From: DASRJG01 sp032124015
Lineage (GTDB): Bacteria > Acidobacteriota > Polarisedimenticolia > Polarisedimenticolales > DASRJG01
Assembly (NCBI GenBank): GCA_032124015.1
Contig: JAQBEH010000092.1
Location: 1 to 61,805 of the forward strand
Length of the DNA: 61,805 nucleotides
Reading direction: 5' to 3'
Each line of letters starts with the position of its first letter. Positions within the stretch are counted from its first letter, which is position 1. This document shows, piece by piece, positions 7,627 through 16,678 of this stretch. Below the pieces are notes generated by a model. That model had not been told where the DNA came from, searched no databases, and saw only the letters and a program-made list of their open reading frames with translations. A program made the translations under genes and the position numbers.

Positions 7627-9891
7627 TCAGAATTGGCGCCCGATGACGAGGTAGACCGACTCCTGAGAGTCGGTACTGTATCCGTAGCCGAAGTACGCTG
7701 GCCCGAGGACCGTGTCCGCTCCGACGAAGATCGAGCCCGAGAGCCTCAGGGACGACCAGGTGACCGGGTCGCCCGGGCCGTAGACGTTTCCCGTTTCGAC
7801 CGAAAACCCGGCGAACATCCGCTGAGTCATCGAGCCCAGGTTGAACGACGAGAATTGACGGTAGTACACGACCCGAGCTAGTCCCCCTCGGTCGCCGATG
7901 AGCTGGTGGTCGTGCAAGCCCGACAGTCGGAATAACCCTCCCAACTCGTAGAGATGGTCGAGCAGGGGTTCCCCCGAAATGATGTCGCTCGCCTCAGCGG
8001 TCAGAAACACCGTATTCTTGCCGAACGTCATGGCCGAGGAGAACGAGACCTTGGCAAAATCCCCGGAGGCCTGCGCCCCCAACGACGTCAGCGATTTCTC
8101 GTAAACGGCGGTGGCGTGCACGCCGTGCCGTGGCCAGGTGGTGGAATCCAACGTGTCGGCGATGAACCCGACTGCGAGTCCGCCATCGTCGGAGTTGATC
8201 GACGGAGAGTCCGCCGGACCGATACGTGGACGGCCCTGCCCCGACCATTTGTAGGCCCCTACGCTGAGTTGTCCCCACGTTCCGAAAATCCGACCGAAAC
8301 CGACGTTCCCGCCGAACGCGTTGAACGTGTACTGGGATACCGCGTCGCCGTTCTCCGCGAAGAGGCTGATCTGGCTGCGCCGGTACTGGATCTTCGTATC
8401 GAACACCCACGCCATGCTGGGGTCCATGGGTTGATAATACTCCGTGGCGAGCACGGAGTTCGTGCCCAGCTGAACGGTATTGCGCCACTCACCGCCCCTC
8501 CGGTTGAAGGGCATGAACTGGTGGCTCAGCGTCAGGTCGACGTCGAGGTCTCCTTTGAAGTCGTTTGAAATGAAAAACCCGAACTGCAGGCTGTTGCGTC
8601 CATACGGCCTTTGGGGGACGTTCACCGTCAGGACGCCTTGATCGTCCGCGCGCGTGAAGTTGTACTTGATGGGTCCGAAAACGTCCAAGCCGTAGAGCAG
8701 GCTGAGTTGCTTCGCCAACGCGTCCGTATCGAGGGGTTCGCCGATCGGGACGTTGATTCGCCGGTCGACGATGGCGTCCGAGAGTCGCCCGGTGTTGTTG
8801 ATGACGACTTTGTCGACGATCAGCGACGCTTCGGATCGGCGGTGATGACGCGCGGCGTAGGCTTCCCACTCCGCGTCCGGAACGGCGAGCTCGCGGAGGC
8901 GAGGCTCGGCGGCACGAGCGGCGATCGCCCCCCGCTCGATCGTTAGCGCCGCCTTCTTGAAATCGGAAAACGAAATGTCGCTCAAGTCCGGAACGATGAT
9001 GACGTCTTGGGGGCGCACCGCTTCCATGTCGGCTTCTTTGTTGCCGTTGGTCAGCAGGCCCGTCACCTGGTCGAGGCGCGTCAGGATGCTCCCGAGCTCT
9101 TCCTTTTTTCTCAGGGGGGTCGAGATGTCGACGCCAATGATCACCTCGGCGCCGAGCGCCCGCGCGATCCGGATCGGGAAGTTGGCGGCCATCCCGCCGT
9201 CGGCCAAAGGTATTCCGTCGATCTCGATGGGGGGGAAAATCCCAGGGATCGACATGCTCGCCCGCATCGCCACGGAGAGCGAGCCCTTGCGAATGATGAC
9301 CGCGCGACCAGAGGCAAGGTCGGTAGCGACCGCGCGGTATGTGATCGGGAAAAGGTCGAAGTCGGTCTCTGCCGAAGCCTCGGTCGACAGCCCCTGGAAC
9401 AGCAACTCCAGATTCTGCCCGCCGATCACCGCGGGCGGCAGGTAAGGCTTCACGCCTTTGAACCGCATCTTGATCGGGATCAGGAACTTGGAGTCTTCTT
9501 CCTTTCGGCGGAACGTTTTCTGGTCGCGCTGCAGCTTGTCGATGAAGACCGAGCCCCAGTCGATGTTGGTGATCTCGGTGTCGAGCTCGTCGGCCGACCA
9601 CCCCGCCGCGTAGAGGCCTCCCACGATCGAGCCCATGCTCGTGCCGACGATGAGGTCGACCGGGATGTGGTACTCCTCGAGCACCTTCATCACCCCGATG
9701 TGCGCGCTGCCTCGGGCTCCGCCCCCGGAAAGCACGAGCGCCACCCTGGGGCGGTGGGGCAACGGCTTGAGCTCGTGGATCCCCTGGGTCAACTTGGGCT
9801 GCGGCACCTGAGGTTCATCGGCCTCTTGCGAGAACGCGGCCGTCGACAGAACGCAGGTGGCTGCAAGGACTATCGCAAGTTTTGATCTCAT
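7627..9891 (-). CDS. Patatin-like phospholipase with POTRA and outer-membrane beta-barrel (type Vd autotransporter-like)
   Basis: A 754-residue secreted protein starts with a signal peptide (about 1-22, ending AAFS). The patatin domain holds the oxyanion motif GGGARGSAHIG, the nucleophile motif GTSMG and DGGMAANFP with the catalytic Asp. A POTRA-like segment (LIVDKVVINNTG onward) and a C-terminal beta-barrel ending in phenylalanine follow. This order matches PlpD-type esterases/lipases of the type V secretion family. The ATG at 9891 is chosen because it gives the signal peptide. It is preceded directly by ten G residues, an unusual initiation region. Divergent from mqnE. Confidence 0.9.
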   Translation of the reverse strand: MRSKLAIVLAATCVLSTAAFSQEADEPQVPQPKLTQGIHELKPLPHRPRVALVLSGGGARGSAHIGVMKVLEEYHIPVDLIVGTSMGSIVGGLYAAGWSADELDTEITNIDWGSVFIDKLQRDQKTFRRKEEDSKFLIPIKMRFKGVKPYLPPAVIGGQNLELLFQGLSTEASAETDFDLFPITYRAVATDLASGRAVIIRKGSLSVAMRASMSIPGIFPPIEIDGIPLADGGMAANFPIRIARALGAEVIIGVDISTPLRKKEELGSILTRLDQVTGLLTNGNKEADMEAVRPQDVIIVPDLSDISFSDFKKAALTIERGAIAARAAEPRLRELAVPDAEWEAYAARHHRRSEASLIVDKVVINNTGRLSDAIVDRRINVPIGEPLDTDALAKQLSLLYGLDVFGPIKYNFTRADDQGVLTVNVPQRPYGRNSLQFGFFISNDFKGDLDVDLTLSHQFMPFNRRGGEWRNTVQLGTNSVLATEYYQPMDPSMAWVFDTKIQYRRSQISLFAENGDAVSQYTFNAFGGNVGFGRIFGTWGQLSVGAYKWSGQGRPRIGPADSPSINSDDGGLAVGFIADTLDSTTWPRHGVHATAVYEKSLTSLGAQASGDFAKVSFSSAMTFGKNTVFLTAEASDIISGEPLLDHLYELGGLFRLSGLHDHQLIGDRGGLARVVYYRQFSSFNLGSMTQRMFAGFSVETGNVYGPGDPVTWSSLRLSGSIFVGADTVLGPAYFGYGYSTDSQESVYLVIGRQF

Positions 9892-9901
9892 CCCCCCCCC
9901 C
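9892..9901 (-). other. Homopolymeric G10 tract abutting a start codon
   Basis: The minus strand reads CCTGGGGGGGGGGATG, so ten G residues replace the normal spacer and Shine-Dalgarno of the patatin gene. Such tracts slip readily and could change translation efficiency of a surface protein. A TATACT box (9919-9924) lies further upstream. Confidence 0.6.
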
Positions 9902-9933
9902 AGGATTAGGACGCGCGCAGTATATCGCCCGCT

Positions 9934-9963
9934 TTGACGCATTTTCCGAAGGGCTTCTATAAT
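9934..9963 (+). promoter_or_regulatory. Sigma70-type promoter of the mqnE-mqnA-mqnC operon
   Basis: TTGACG (9934-9939) and a perfect TATAAT (9958-9963) are separated by 18 bp. TATAAT ends only 7 nt before the mqnE ATG, so transcription should begin at or next to the start codon. There is no room for a Shine-Dalgarno, which implies a leaderless mRNA. This is the best promoter in the window. Confidence 0.75.
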
Positions 9964-9970
9964 CCGGGCC

Positions 9971-11098
<1,128 letters not shown>

Positions 11099-11108
11099 GG
11101 ATCAGGCC

Positions 11109-11942
11109 GTGCCGAAGATCCGAGCCGGCGCGGTTTCCTACCTCAACACGCGCCCCCTCGTTTTCGGGATCGAGCAGGGGTTGGGCGCCGATCGACTCGA
11201 GCTGAGCTACGACGTCCCCTCGGTGCTCGCGAGCCGGATGGCGGCGGGCGAGCTCGACCTGGCGCTACTTCCGATCATCGAACTGGCTCGCATCCCCAAC
11301 CTCGTGATCGTGCCGGGGCTCGCGATCGGGAGCCTCGGGAACTGCCGCTCGGTTTTCCTCGTGGCGAGAAAGCCGCTCGCCGACGTGCGAACCGTCGCGC
11401 TCGACCCGGAATCGCGGACGTCGAATGCTCTCACCCGGGTCCTGTTTGCCGAGGCTTGGGGCGGCGAGCCTTCGTTCGTCGTCGGGCCACGCGATCTGAC
11501 GCTGGCGCTGGAAGAGCACGACGCGGCGGTGCGCATCGGCGACAAGGCGCTCTTCGAGCCCCTCCCCCAAGGCGCGATCGCCTACGACTTGGGGGGTGCG
11601 TGGACGGCGCGCACCACCCTTCCGTTCGTCTTCGCCGTATGGGCGACGCGACCCGGTGTCGTCGACCGCGAGACCTACGAGATTCTTCATGCCTCGCGAC
11701 GCGCGGGAGCGGCCGTCCTCCCGGCGATCGCCGCGGACTACACCTGGAACGGCCGACAGTACCCCGAGATCGCTCTTACGTACCTGCGCGAAGCCATGCG
11801 CTACCGCCTCGGCGACCCGGAGGTCGCCGCGATGCGCCGCTTCCTCGCCGCATCGGCCGAACTCGGCGTCATTGACGCCGCCCCCTCGATTGAATTGATA
11901 TCGTTCATGGGACGCTCGATCCCGCAGGAACACAAAACGTGA
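11109..11942 (+). CDS. mqnA: Chorismate dehydratase
   Basis: MqnA removes water from chorismate in the first step of the futalosine pathway. The 277-residue protein has a periplasmic-binding-protein-like fold; GAVSYLNTRPLVFG near the N terminus is characteristic, as are DLALLPIIE and the central RIGDKAL segment. The GTG at 11109 is chosen because the protein then starts just before AGAVSYLN, with GAGG 9 nt upstream; the longer frame overlaps mqnE. Its last codons overlap mqnC as GTGA. Confidence 0.92.
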   Translation: MPKIRAGAVSYLNTRPLVFGIEQGLGADRLELSYDVPSVLASRMAAGELDLALLPIIELARIPNLVIVPGLAIGSLGNCRSVFLVARKPLADVRTVALDPESRTSNALTRVLFAEAWGGEPSFVVGPRDLTLALEEHDAAVRIGDKALFEPLPQGAIAYDLGGAWTARTTLPFVFAVWATRPGVVDRETYEILHASRRAGAAVLPAIAADYTWNGRQYPEIALTYLREAMRYRLGDPEVAAMRRFLAASAELGVIDAAPSIELISFMGRSIPQEHKT

Positions 11943-13039
11943 CCGAAAGAATTGAAAGAATAAGGGGCCTGTCCCCTATTTCCGCGAAGGTGCTGGCGGG
12001 CGAGCGCATCGCACCGGACGAGGCCGTCACGCTCCTCGAAACGGAGAGCCTCTCGACGCTGGGGATGATGGCCGACCTCGTGCGGCGCCGGATGCACACC
12101 GACGGCGTCGTCACCTACATCATCGACCGCAACGTCAACTACACGAACGTGTGCAACGCCTTTTGCACATTCTGCGCGTTCTACCGGCAGCCCGGGCATG
12201 ATGAGGGGTACGTCCTCCCGGCCGAGGAGATCGAAAAGAAGATCGCCGAGACGTACGAGCTGGGCGGCAACCAGATCCTCTTGCAGGGCGGCCACAACCC
12301 GAAGCTCAAGATCGACTACTACGAAGACCTCTTCCGCCGCCTGAAGCAACGCTTCCCCGACCTCTGGCTGCACGCGTTGTCCGCCCCCGAAGTGATCCAC
12401 ATCCACAAGGTGTCGCGGATCACCGTGGCCGAGACACTGAAGCGGCTCCGCGAAGCCGGGCTCGACTCGCTCCCCGGCGGGGGCGCCGAGATCCTCGTGG
12501 ACGACGTCAGGAAGCGCCTCATGAAGAACAAGGCCTCGGGGCAGGAGTGGCTCGACGTCCACGAAGAGGCGCACCGCGTGGGGATGCGCTCCACCGCGAC
12601 GATGATGTTCGGCCACATCGAATCGCGCGCCGACCGGATCGCGCACCTGCGCATGCTCCGCGATCTCCAGGACCGCACGGGCGGATTCACCGCGTTCATC
12701 GGCTGGACGTTCCAACCCGGTAACACCGAACTGGGCGGACAAGAGGCCACGACCGCCGAGTACCTGCGCACGATGGCGGTTGCCCGGATCTTCCTCGACA
12801 ACATCCGTAACATCCAGGCGTCGTGGGTCACCCAAGGCCCCAAGGTCGGAGCGGCGTCACTCGCGTTCGGCGTCAACGATATGGGGAGCACCATGATCGA
12901 AGAAAACGTCGTCTCCTCCGCGGGGACGGTGAACCGCATGGACGAACCCGCGATAGTCGCCGCCGTGAAAGACGCCGGCTTCATCCCCATGCGCCGCACC
13001 ATGCTCTACGAGCGCCTCGGCGCGCCGCTCCACCCGTAG
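11939..13039 (+). CDS. mqnC: Cyclic dehypoxanthinyl futalosine synthase (radical SAM)
   Basis: MqnC cyclises dehypoxanthine futalosine in menaquinone synthesis. The 366-residue protein has the radical SAM motif CNAFCTFCAF preceded by NVNYTNV, and later LLQGGHNP and SLPGGGAEIL. The GTG start overlaps the mqnA stop in a GTGA, indicating coupling. A palindromic repeat (11959-11981) is read in frame and encodes about residues 8-15 (IRGLSPIS), so the extreme N terminus comes from a repeat insertion. The conserved sequence resumes at AKVLAGERI. mqnB and mqnD are not in the window. Confidence 0.92.
   Translation: MTERIERIRGLSPISAKVLAGERIAPDEAVTLLETESLSTLGMMADLVRRRMHTDGVVTYIIDRNVNYTNVCNAFCTFCAFYRQPGHDEGYVLPAEEIEKKIAETYELGGNQILLQGGHNPKLKIDYYEDLFRRLKQRFPDLWLHALSAPEVIHIHKVSRITVAETLKRLREAGLDSLPGGGAEILVDDVRKRLMKNKASGQEWLDVHEEAHRVGMRSTATMMFGHIESRADRIAHLRMLRDLQDRTGGFTAFIGWTFQPGNTELGGQEATTAEYLRTMAVARIFLDNIRNIQASWVTQGPKVGAASLAFGVNDMGSTMIEENVVSSAGTVNRMDEPAIVAAVKDAGFIPMRRTMLYERLGAPLHP
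11959..11981. repeat. Short palindrome (GGGGCCTGTCCCC variant) inside mqnC
   Basis: AATAAGGGGCCTGTCCCCTATT has a 5-bp AGGGG/CCCCT stem around CCTGT, with A/T-rich flanks that extend the pairing. The same core recurs at 58798-58812. It lies within the first codons of mqnC and preserves the frame. Confidence 0.8.
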
Positions 13040-13045
13040 CGAGAA

Positions 13046-13068
13046 GAAAAGGGGACACTCCCCTTTTC
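13046..13068. repeat. Perfect palindrome (GGGGACACTCCCC variant), possible terminator
   Basis: GAAAAGGGGA and TCCCCTTTTC form a perfect 10-bp stem with loop CAC, starting 6 bp after the mqnC stop. The T-run at the end of the stem could support intrinsic termination in both directions. It separates the mqn operon from the DUF167 gene. Confidence 0.85.
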
Positions 13069-13079
13069 CGGCGGCCCGG

Positions 13080-13397
13080 ATGCACGACGAACTCGAGCTC
13101 ACCCCCACTGCCAGCGGCACCCGTTTGCGGTTGCGCGTCAAGCCGGGAGCGCGCAAGACGGCGATCGTCGGCATCCATGGTGGCGCACTGAAGCTGGCCG
13201 TTGCGGCGGCGCCTGAGAAGGGTAAGGCCAATCGCGCGGTGGTGAAGCTCCTCGCCGCAACGCTCGGCCTCCCGACTTCCGCCGTGACAATCACGTCAGG
13301 CGAGTCCTCGCAGGACAAGGTCGCCGAGCTCGCGCTTCGCCCCGCAGACGTTCGTGCCATACTCGGCGCGCGCCGCGCTGACTTCGGCTTGCAATGA
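13080..13397 (+). CDS. DUF167/YggU family protein
   Basis: This 105-residue protein matches the UPF0235 (YggU) family: RLRVKPGARKTAI near the N terminus and a KGKANRAVVKLLA segment are diagnostic. The function of the family is unknown; the fold is a small alpha/beta domain. It follows mqnC after a palindromic repeat and has no clear Shine-Dalgarno, so it may depend on readthrough from the mqn operon. Confidence 0.85.
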   Translation: MHDELELTPTASGTRLRLRVKPGARKTAIVGIHGGALKLAVAAAPEKGKANRAVVKLLAATLGLPTSAVTITSGESSQDKVAELALRPADVRAILGARRADFGLQ

Positions 13398-13512
13398 ATG
13401 CCATCAAGCCACTAACTTTGGATTCACCGTCGTCCAGCGACCGTCCGACGCCACGTGGTTCGGGAACCAGGATTTCGCGTCCGGCCGTTAGCCGGCCTGT
13501 CCGGGAGTATCG

Positions 13513-14271
13513 ATGACGTTGCCGCAACCCGTTCCAACCCGGCCCAAACTCTTCGTCGATTTCTCGGCGCCCGGAAAGCGTGTCGGGGAAATCCTCGGCG
13601 CGGGGCTCGGCGACGTCGCCGACGTCACCCACGCCTGCGACGGCATCGCGGAAGCCTCACGCACCTTCGACCTCGCCGTGTTCGTTTTGGACGGCGCGCA
13701 CGACGAGGCGATGCTCCTGCGGCTCGGCGTTTTTCTCGGAGCACTCGGCCACGAGCGCGTCGTCCTCATCGGCCCGGCGTTGAACGCGTCCGACCTGCCG
13801 TCCGAACTTCGCGACGTGACCTTGGCGTCGTACTCGCCTTACGGAGGCGGAAACGACCTCGAAGCACTCGAGGCGGTCTGCACGACCATCAGAGAACACG
13901 TGCAGCGCTTATCGACGCCTGCGGGCCACATGACCTCGGCGAGTCCGCAACACTCCGGCAGCCACGTCGCGCGGCGGCTGCGCCGGTCGCTCGGTACGGC
14001 GTGCTCGGTGCGTTCCGGGCAGAGGCTGCGCATCGCGGACATCAGCCTGACGGGCGCGCTCCTCGAAACGTTCGGCGAGATCCCCGAGCACCAGCTGCTC
14101 GACCTGGATCTCGAACTCGAAAGCGGCCGTACCCTCCGCGTTACGGCGAAGGTCGTAAGAATCCAGTACCCGCAGTGGGGACGCGTCGGAGGCGTCGGTG
14201 TCGCGTTCACTCGCTTCGCGGGCGATTCGCAGGCGGTTCTCGCGGAGTATCTCGAGCCGATCGCGTCCTAG
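13513..14271 (+). CDS. TIR-like (PF10137-type) and PilZ two-domain protein
   Basis: This 252-residue protein appears to combine two domains. Residues 12-135 resemble the TIR-like nucleotide-binding domain of CAP12/Pycsar effectors: PKLFVDFSAPGKRVGE, then FDLAVFVLDG, then LLRLGVFLGALGHERVVLI and DLPSELRDV. The catalytic Glu expected in FELGxF is Arg70 here, so NAD cleavage is doubtful. Residues 152-245 are a PilZ domain with both cyclic-di-GMP motifs, RxxxR (R154/R158) and DISLTG (176-181). The ATG has GGGAG upstream. Its stop overlaps the convergent gene's stop at CTAG. A cyclic-di-GMP-responsive adaptor is the simplest reading. PilZ is firmly called; the TIR-like call is from pattern matching. 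Confidence 0.75.
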   Translation: MTLPQPVPTRPKLFVDFSAPGKRVGEILGAGLGDVADVTHACDGIAEASRTFDLAVFVLDGAHDEAMLLRLGVFLGALGHERVVLIGPALNASDLPSELRDVTLASYSPYGGGNDLEALEAVCTTIREHVQRLSTPAGHMTSASPQHSGSHVARRLRRSLGTACSVRSGQRLRIADISLTGALLETFGEIPEHQLLDLDLELESGRTLRVTAKVVRIQYPQWGRVGGVGVAFTRFAGDSQAVLAEYLEPIAS

Positions 14272-14684
14272 GACGGCTCCACCGTCAGTTTGCAACGGAA
14301 TCGTGTGAGCCCGGCGACGGACTCGGCCCGGATCCGCGTTCCGGCGCGCGACCCTTTGCGGATCGTCCCCTCGAGCACCTTGCGGTAACCGAGCGCGCCA
14401 CCGGTGACGCGTTCGCCGTCGATGACGAGCCGCTCACCGAAGACGACGCTGTTCTCGAATCGAATGGGATGCCCCGCGTAGTCCACCTCGAACCGGACGA
14501 GCACGAGGCTGGCCGCGACGAGCAGGCCCGCGCCCACGACCATCGCCGGCAATCCGAGCCCCCGCGCAACGCCGTGACCGGTCGCCAAGACGACGATGCC
14601 GGAGACGAGTAGTCCCGCTCCGACGAGCGCCAACCCCTGCTGCAACAGTCGTCGACCGGTGTTGCTCGCTTCGAGAAGGGTCAC
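14268..14684 (-). CDS. Hypothetical membrane protein with C-terminal beta-rich domain
   Basis: This 138-residue protein has two adjacent hydrophobic segments (about 15-36 and 42-64) followed by a soluble domain of short strands, including FEVDYAGHPIRFENSVVFGE and RKVLEGTIRKG. I do not recognise a named family. The GTG at 14684 overlaps the stop of the upstream zinc-ribbon gene as GTGA; the longer frame would run through that gene. The two are therefore probably cotranslated and may act together. Confidence 0.6.
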   Translation of the reverse strand: MTLLEASNTGRRLLQQGLALVGAGLLVSGIVVLATGHGVARGLGLPAMVVGAGLLVAASLVLVRFEVDYAGHPIRFENSVVFGERLVIDGERVTGGALGYRKVLEGTIRKGSRAGTRIRAESVAGLTRFRCKLTVEPS

Positions 14685-14944
14685 GCCTTCCACCGCGCCA
14701 GATTCGGGACCTTCCGCGCGAAGAACCACCCCAGCGGTCCGGGGACTCCGAATTCTTTCAGCTTCGCGCGCACCAGGTGTTGCATCTGATCGACGGTGAT
14801 GTCGGGGAGCGTGAACTTGCCGTCGGCCCAGCAGTGGCTGCAGTACATCGTGCTCTTCGAGCCGTCGGCGTTGGTGCCGCCGCCTTTTTCGTCTTTGCTC
14901 AGAGGCATGCTGCAACTCTGACAATTCTTGTAGGTCGTCTCCAT
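14681..14944 (-). CDS. Zinc-ribbon protein (PF12674-like)
   Basis: This 87-residue protein carries CQSCSMPL and, about 20 residues on, YCSHCWADGKF, giving four cysteines for one zinc ion. GGGTNADGSKS between them is typical of the putative zinc-ribbon family found in many bacteria. The C-terminal part (VDQMQHLVRAKLKEFG) is helical. The ATG at 14944 is preferred over the one at 14950 because GGAG then has 7-nt spacing. The function is unknown. Confidence 0.75.
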   Translation of the reverse strand: METTYKNCQSCSMPLSKDEKGGGTNADGSKSTMYCSHCWADGKFTLPDITVDQMQHLVRAKLKEFGVPGPLGWFFARKVPNLARWKA

Positions 14945-15057
14945 CGTCATTCTCCTCGCCGCCGGTTCATACCATGACTCACCGGTCCGAGGAAACGCCC
15001 GTATTGGGTTCGCGGCGCCTGGGCGATCCTGCGAGGTCTATTGCGCCTAGTCCCGCG

Positions 15058-15900
15058 TTATGTCACGCGAAACGCGCTTCGCACCAACTGCGCATCGAAC
15101 ATGCCGCCGGGGTCCCCTTCCGTCGCGTACCGGTACACGGCGGCGGTGTAGATCGCCGAGAGCGCCGAGCCGATGAGGCTCAAGAGGACCGCGACGAGGA
15201 CGAACACCGCGACGACGCCGACGATGAGCGGCGCCGATTGGGTCATGATCGCGAGCGCCAACGCCCCACCAAATAGGGAGACGACGAGCATGAAGACGAT
15301 TGCAAACACCGCGCTGATGCCGAGGTTTCCGGCGATCTGCTCTCCCCAGGTCTTCTTCAGCAGCTGCGAACTGCGCTTGACCGCCTCGATCGGCCCCACG
15401 CCTTCGACGACGAGCACCGGAACGGCGAGGAAGGTCGCGATGTTCCAGCCAAGGCCGAACAGCGAGGCGACGATGCGTCCGATGAAGCCTCGCCGCGCGA
15501 TGTTGCGGAGGAGGAGCCCCACGGTCGCAGCAATCAGCGCGTAGCCGACGATCGAGGTGAAGTGCTTGTTGGCAATGCGGAAACCGTCGCCGATCGAGGG
15601 ATCGCCCCCCTTCAGCCGGATCATCGCCGCGCCCACCAGCGCCGAGTTGCAATAGAAGATGATCGTGTACTGCACCGTGTAGAAGCCAAACCCGAGGAGG
15701 AGCCCGACGACCGGGAAGCCTCCGATCAGGGCGACCCCGCCATCGAACATCCCCGCCAAGAACATGGGAACGGCGAACGTGGCCATGACCGTGATCACGG
15801 CGATCATCGACACGACCGGAAAGACGATCAACTCCTTGTCGGTCTGGAGCACCGCCCAACTGGCTTTGACGAGCTCCCAACTCCTCTCGAGCTTCCCCAT
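15058..15900 (-). CDS. DUF6159-like polytopic membrane protein
   Basis: This 280-residue protein starts MGKLERSWELVKASW and has about six hydrophobic segments. The N terminus and the segment GDGFRIANKHFTSIVGYALI match a family of membrane proteins of unknown function that I associate with DUF6159. The ATG at 15900 has GGAGG at 8-nt spacing. A possible promoter lies about 40 bp upstream. It is a monocistronic minus-strand unit. Confidence 0.72.
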   Translation of the reverse strand: MGKLERSWELVKASWAVLQTDKELIVFPVVSMIAVITVMATFAVPMFLAGMFDGGVALIGGFPVVGLLLGFGFYTVQYTIIFYCNSALVGAAMIRLKGGDPSIGDGFRIANKHFTSIVGYALIAATVGLLLRNIARRGFIGRIVASLFGLGWNIATFLAVPVLVVEGVGPIEAVKRSSQLLKKTWGEQIAGNLGISAVFAIVFMLVVSLFGGALALAIMTQSAPLIVGVVAVFVLVAVLLSLIGSALSAIYTAAVYRYATEGDPGGMFDAQLVRSAFRVT

Positions 15901-15939
15901 CACATGACCTCCGTGACGCCGCGAGCGGCGCACTGCCAC

Positions 15940-15967
15940 ATCCTAAAGCACGATGCTCGGCGGGCAA
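15940..15967 (-). promoter_or_regulatory. Possible promoter of the DUF6159-like gene
   Basis: On the minus strand TTGCCC (15962-15967) and TAGGAT (15940-15945) are separated by 16 bp, about 40 bp before the start codon. The match is reasonable for a sigma70-type promoter but is not unique in a GC-rich gap. Confidence 0.35.
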
Positions 15968-16021
15968 TGGAACGCGCGCGCGCCCGCCAGGGTTTCGAAA
16001 AGTGAGGGCGTCCCCGACGCG

Positions 16022-16663
16022 TTAGTCAGGTAAGCCGCAGTCGTGGCACACGTCGTGCCCGCGCAGCGCCTCCCGCCCCTCCCAGACGATCAGGGGGACC
16101 ATGAGCAGCGCGCAGACGGGATCGGCCCACCACCACCCGAACAGGGCGTTCAGCGCAAGGCCAATCAAGAGCAGACCCGACAAGTACATGCAGATGTCGG
16201 TCTGGCGAGCCTCGGCCTCCAGGGCGGAACTTCCGAGCCGTTTGGCGACGCCACGCTTGGCACGTGCGAGGAGCGGCATGATGGCCAGCGACGCCACCGC
16301 GATGGCGATCCCGATCCCGCTCGCTCGCGGCGGGTCGCGCATCAAGAGGGAGTGGATCGCGTCGATTGAAATGTAGGCGGCCAAAGCGAGGAACGACCAC
16401 CCGATGACGCGAAGCGCGGCGCGCTCGGCGCGCTCTCGCTGGTCCGAGTCGGCGTCCCTGTGGAGCCGCCACAGCGCGGCCGCGCTCGCCGTGAGCTCGA
16501 TGAAGCTGTCGAGTCCGAATCCGACCAGCGCGATGCTGCCCGCGAAAAGGCCGACTCCCACGGAGAGGACGCCCTCGAGGCCGTTGTAGCCGATGGTGGC
16601 CCAGGTAAGCCCTTGGCCGCGGCGCACCGCCGCAGACCGGTGAGAGCCGACAGGTTGGGTCAC
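16022..16663 (-). CDS. CDF-like cation transporter (short form)
   Basis: This 213-residue inner-membrane protein has about six helices. GFGLDSFIE contains the first metal-site Asp, and EARQTDICMYLSG with ADPVCALLMVP forms the second half of the transport core. The cytoplasmic C-terminal domain of full CDF proteins is missing; the protein ends soon after GREALRGHDVCHDCGL, as in a known short subfamily. The likely role is divalent metal or proton-coupled cation export. The start is GTG with GGGAG just upstream. Confidence 0.8.
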   Translation of the reverse strand: MTQPVGSHRSAAVRRGQGLTWATIGYNGLEGVLSVGVGLFAGSIALVGFGLDSFIELTASAAALWRLHRDADSDQRERAERAALRVIGWSFLALAAYISIDAIHSLLMRDPPRASGIGIAIAVASLAIMPLLARAKRGVAKRLGSSALEAEARQTDICMYLSGLLLIGLALNALFGWWWADPVCALLMVPLIVWEGREALRGHDVCHDCGLPD

Positions 16664-16678
16664 GGAACTCCCGGCCCC

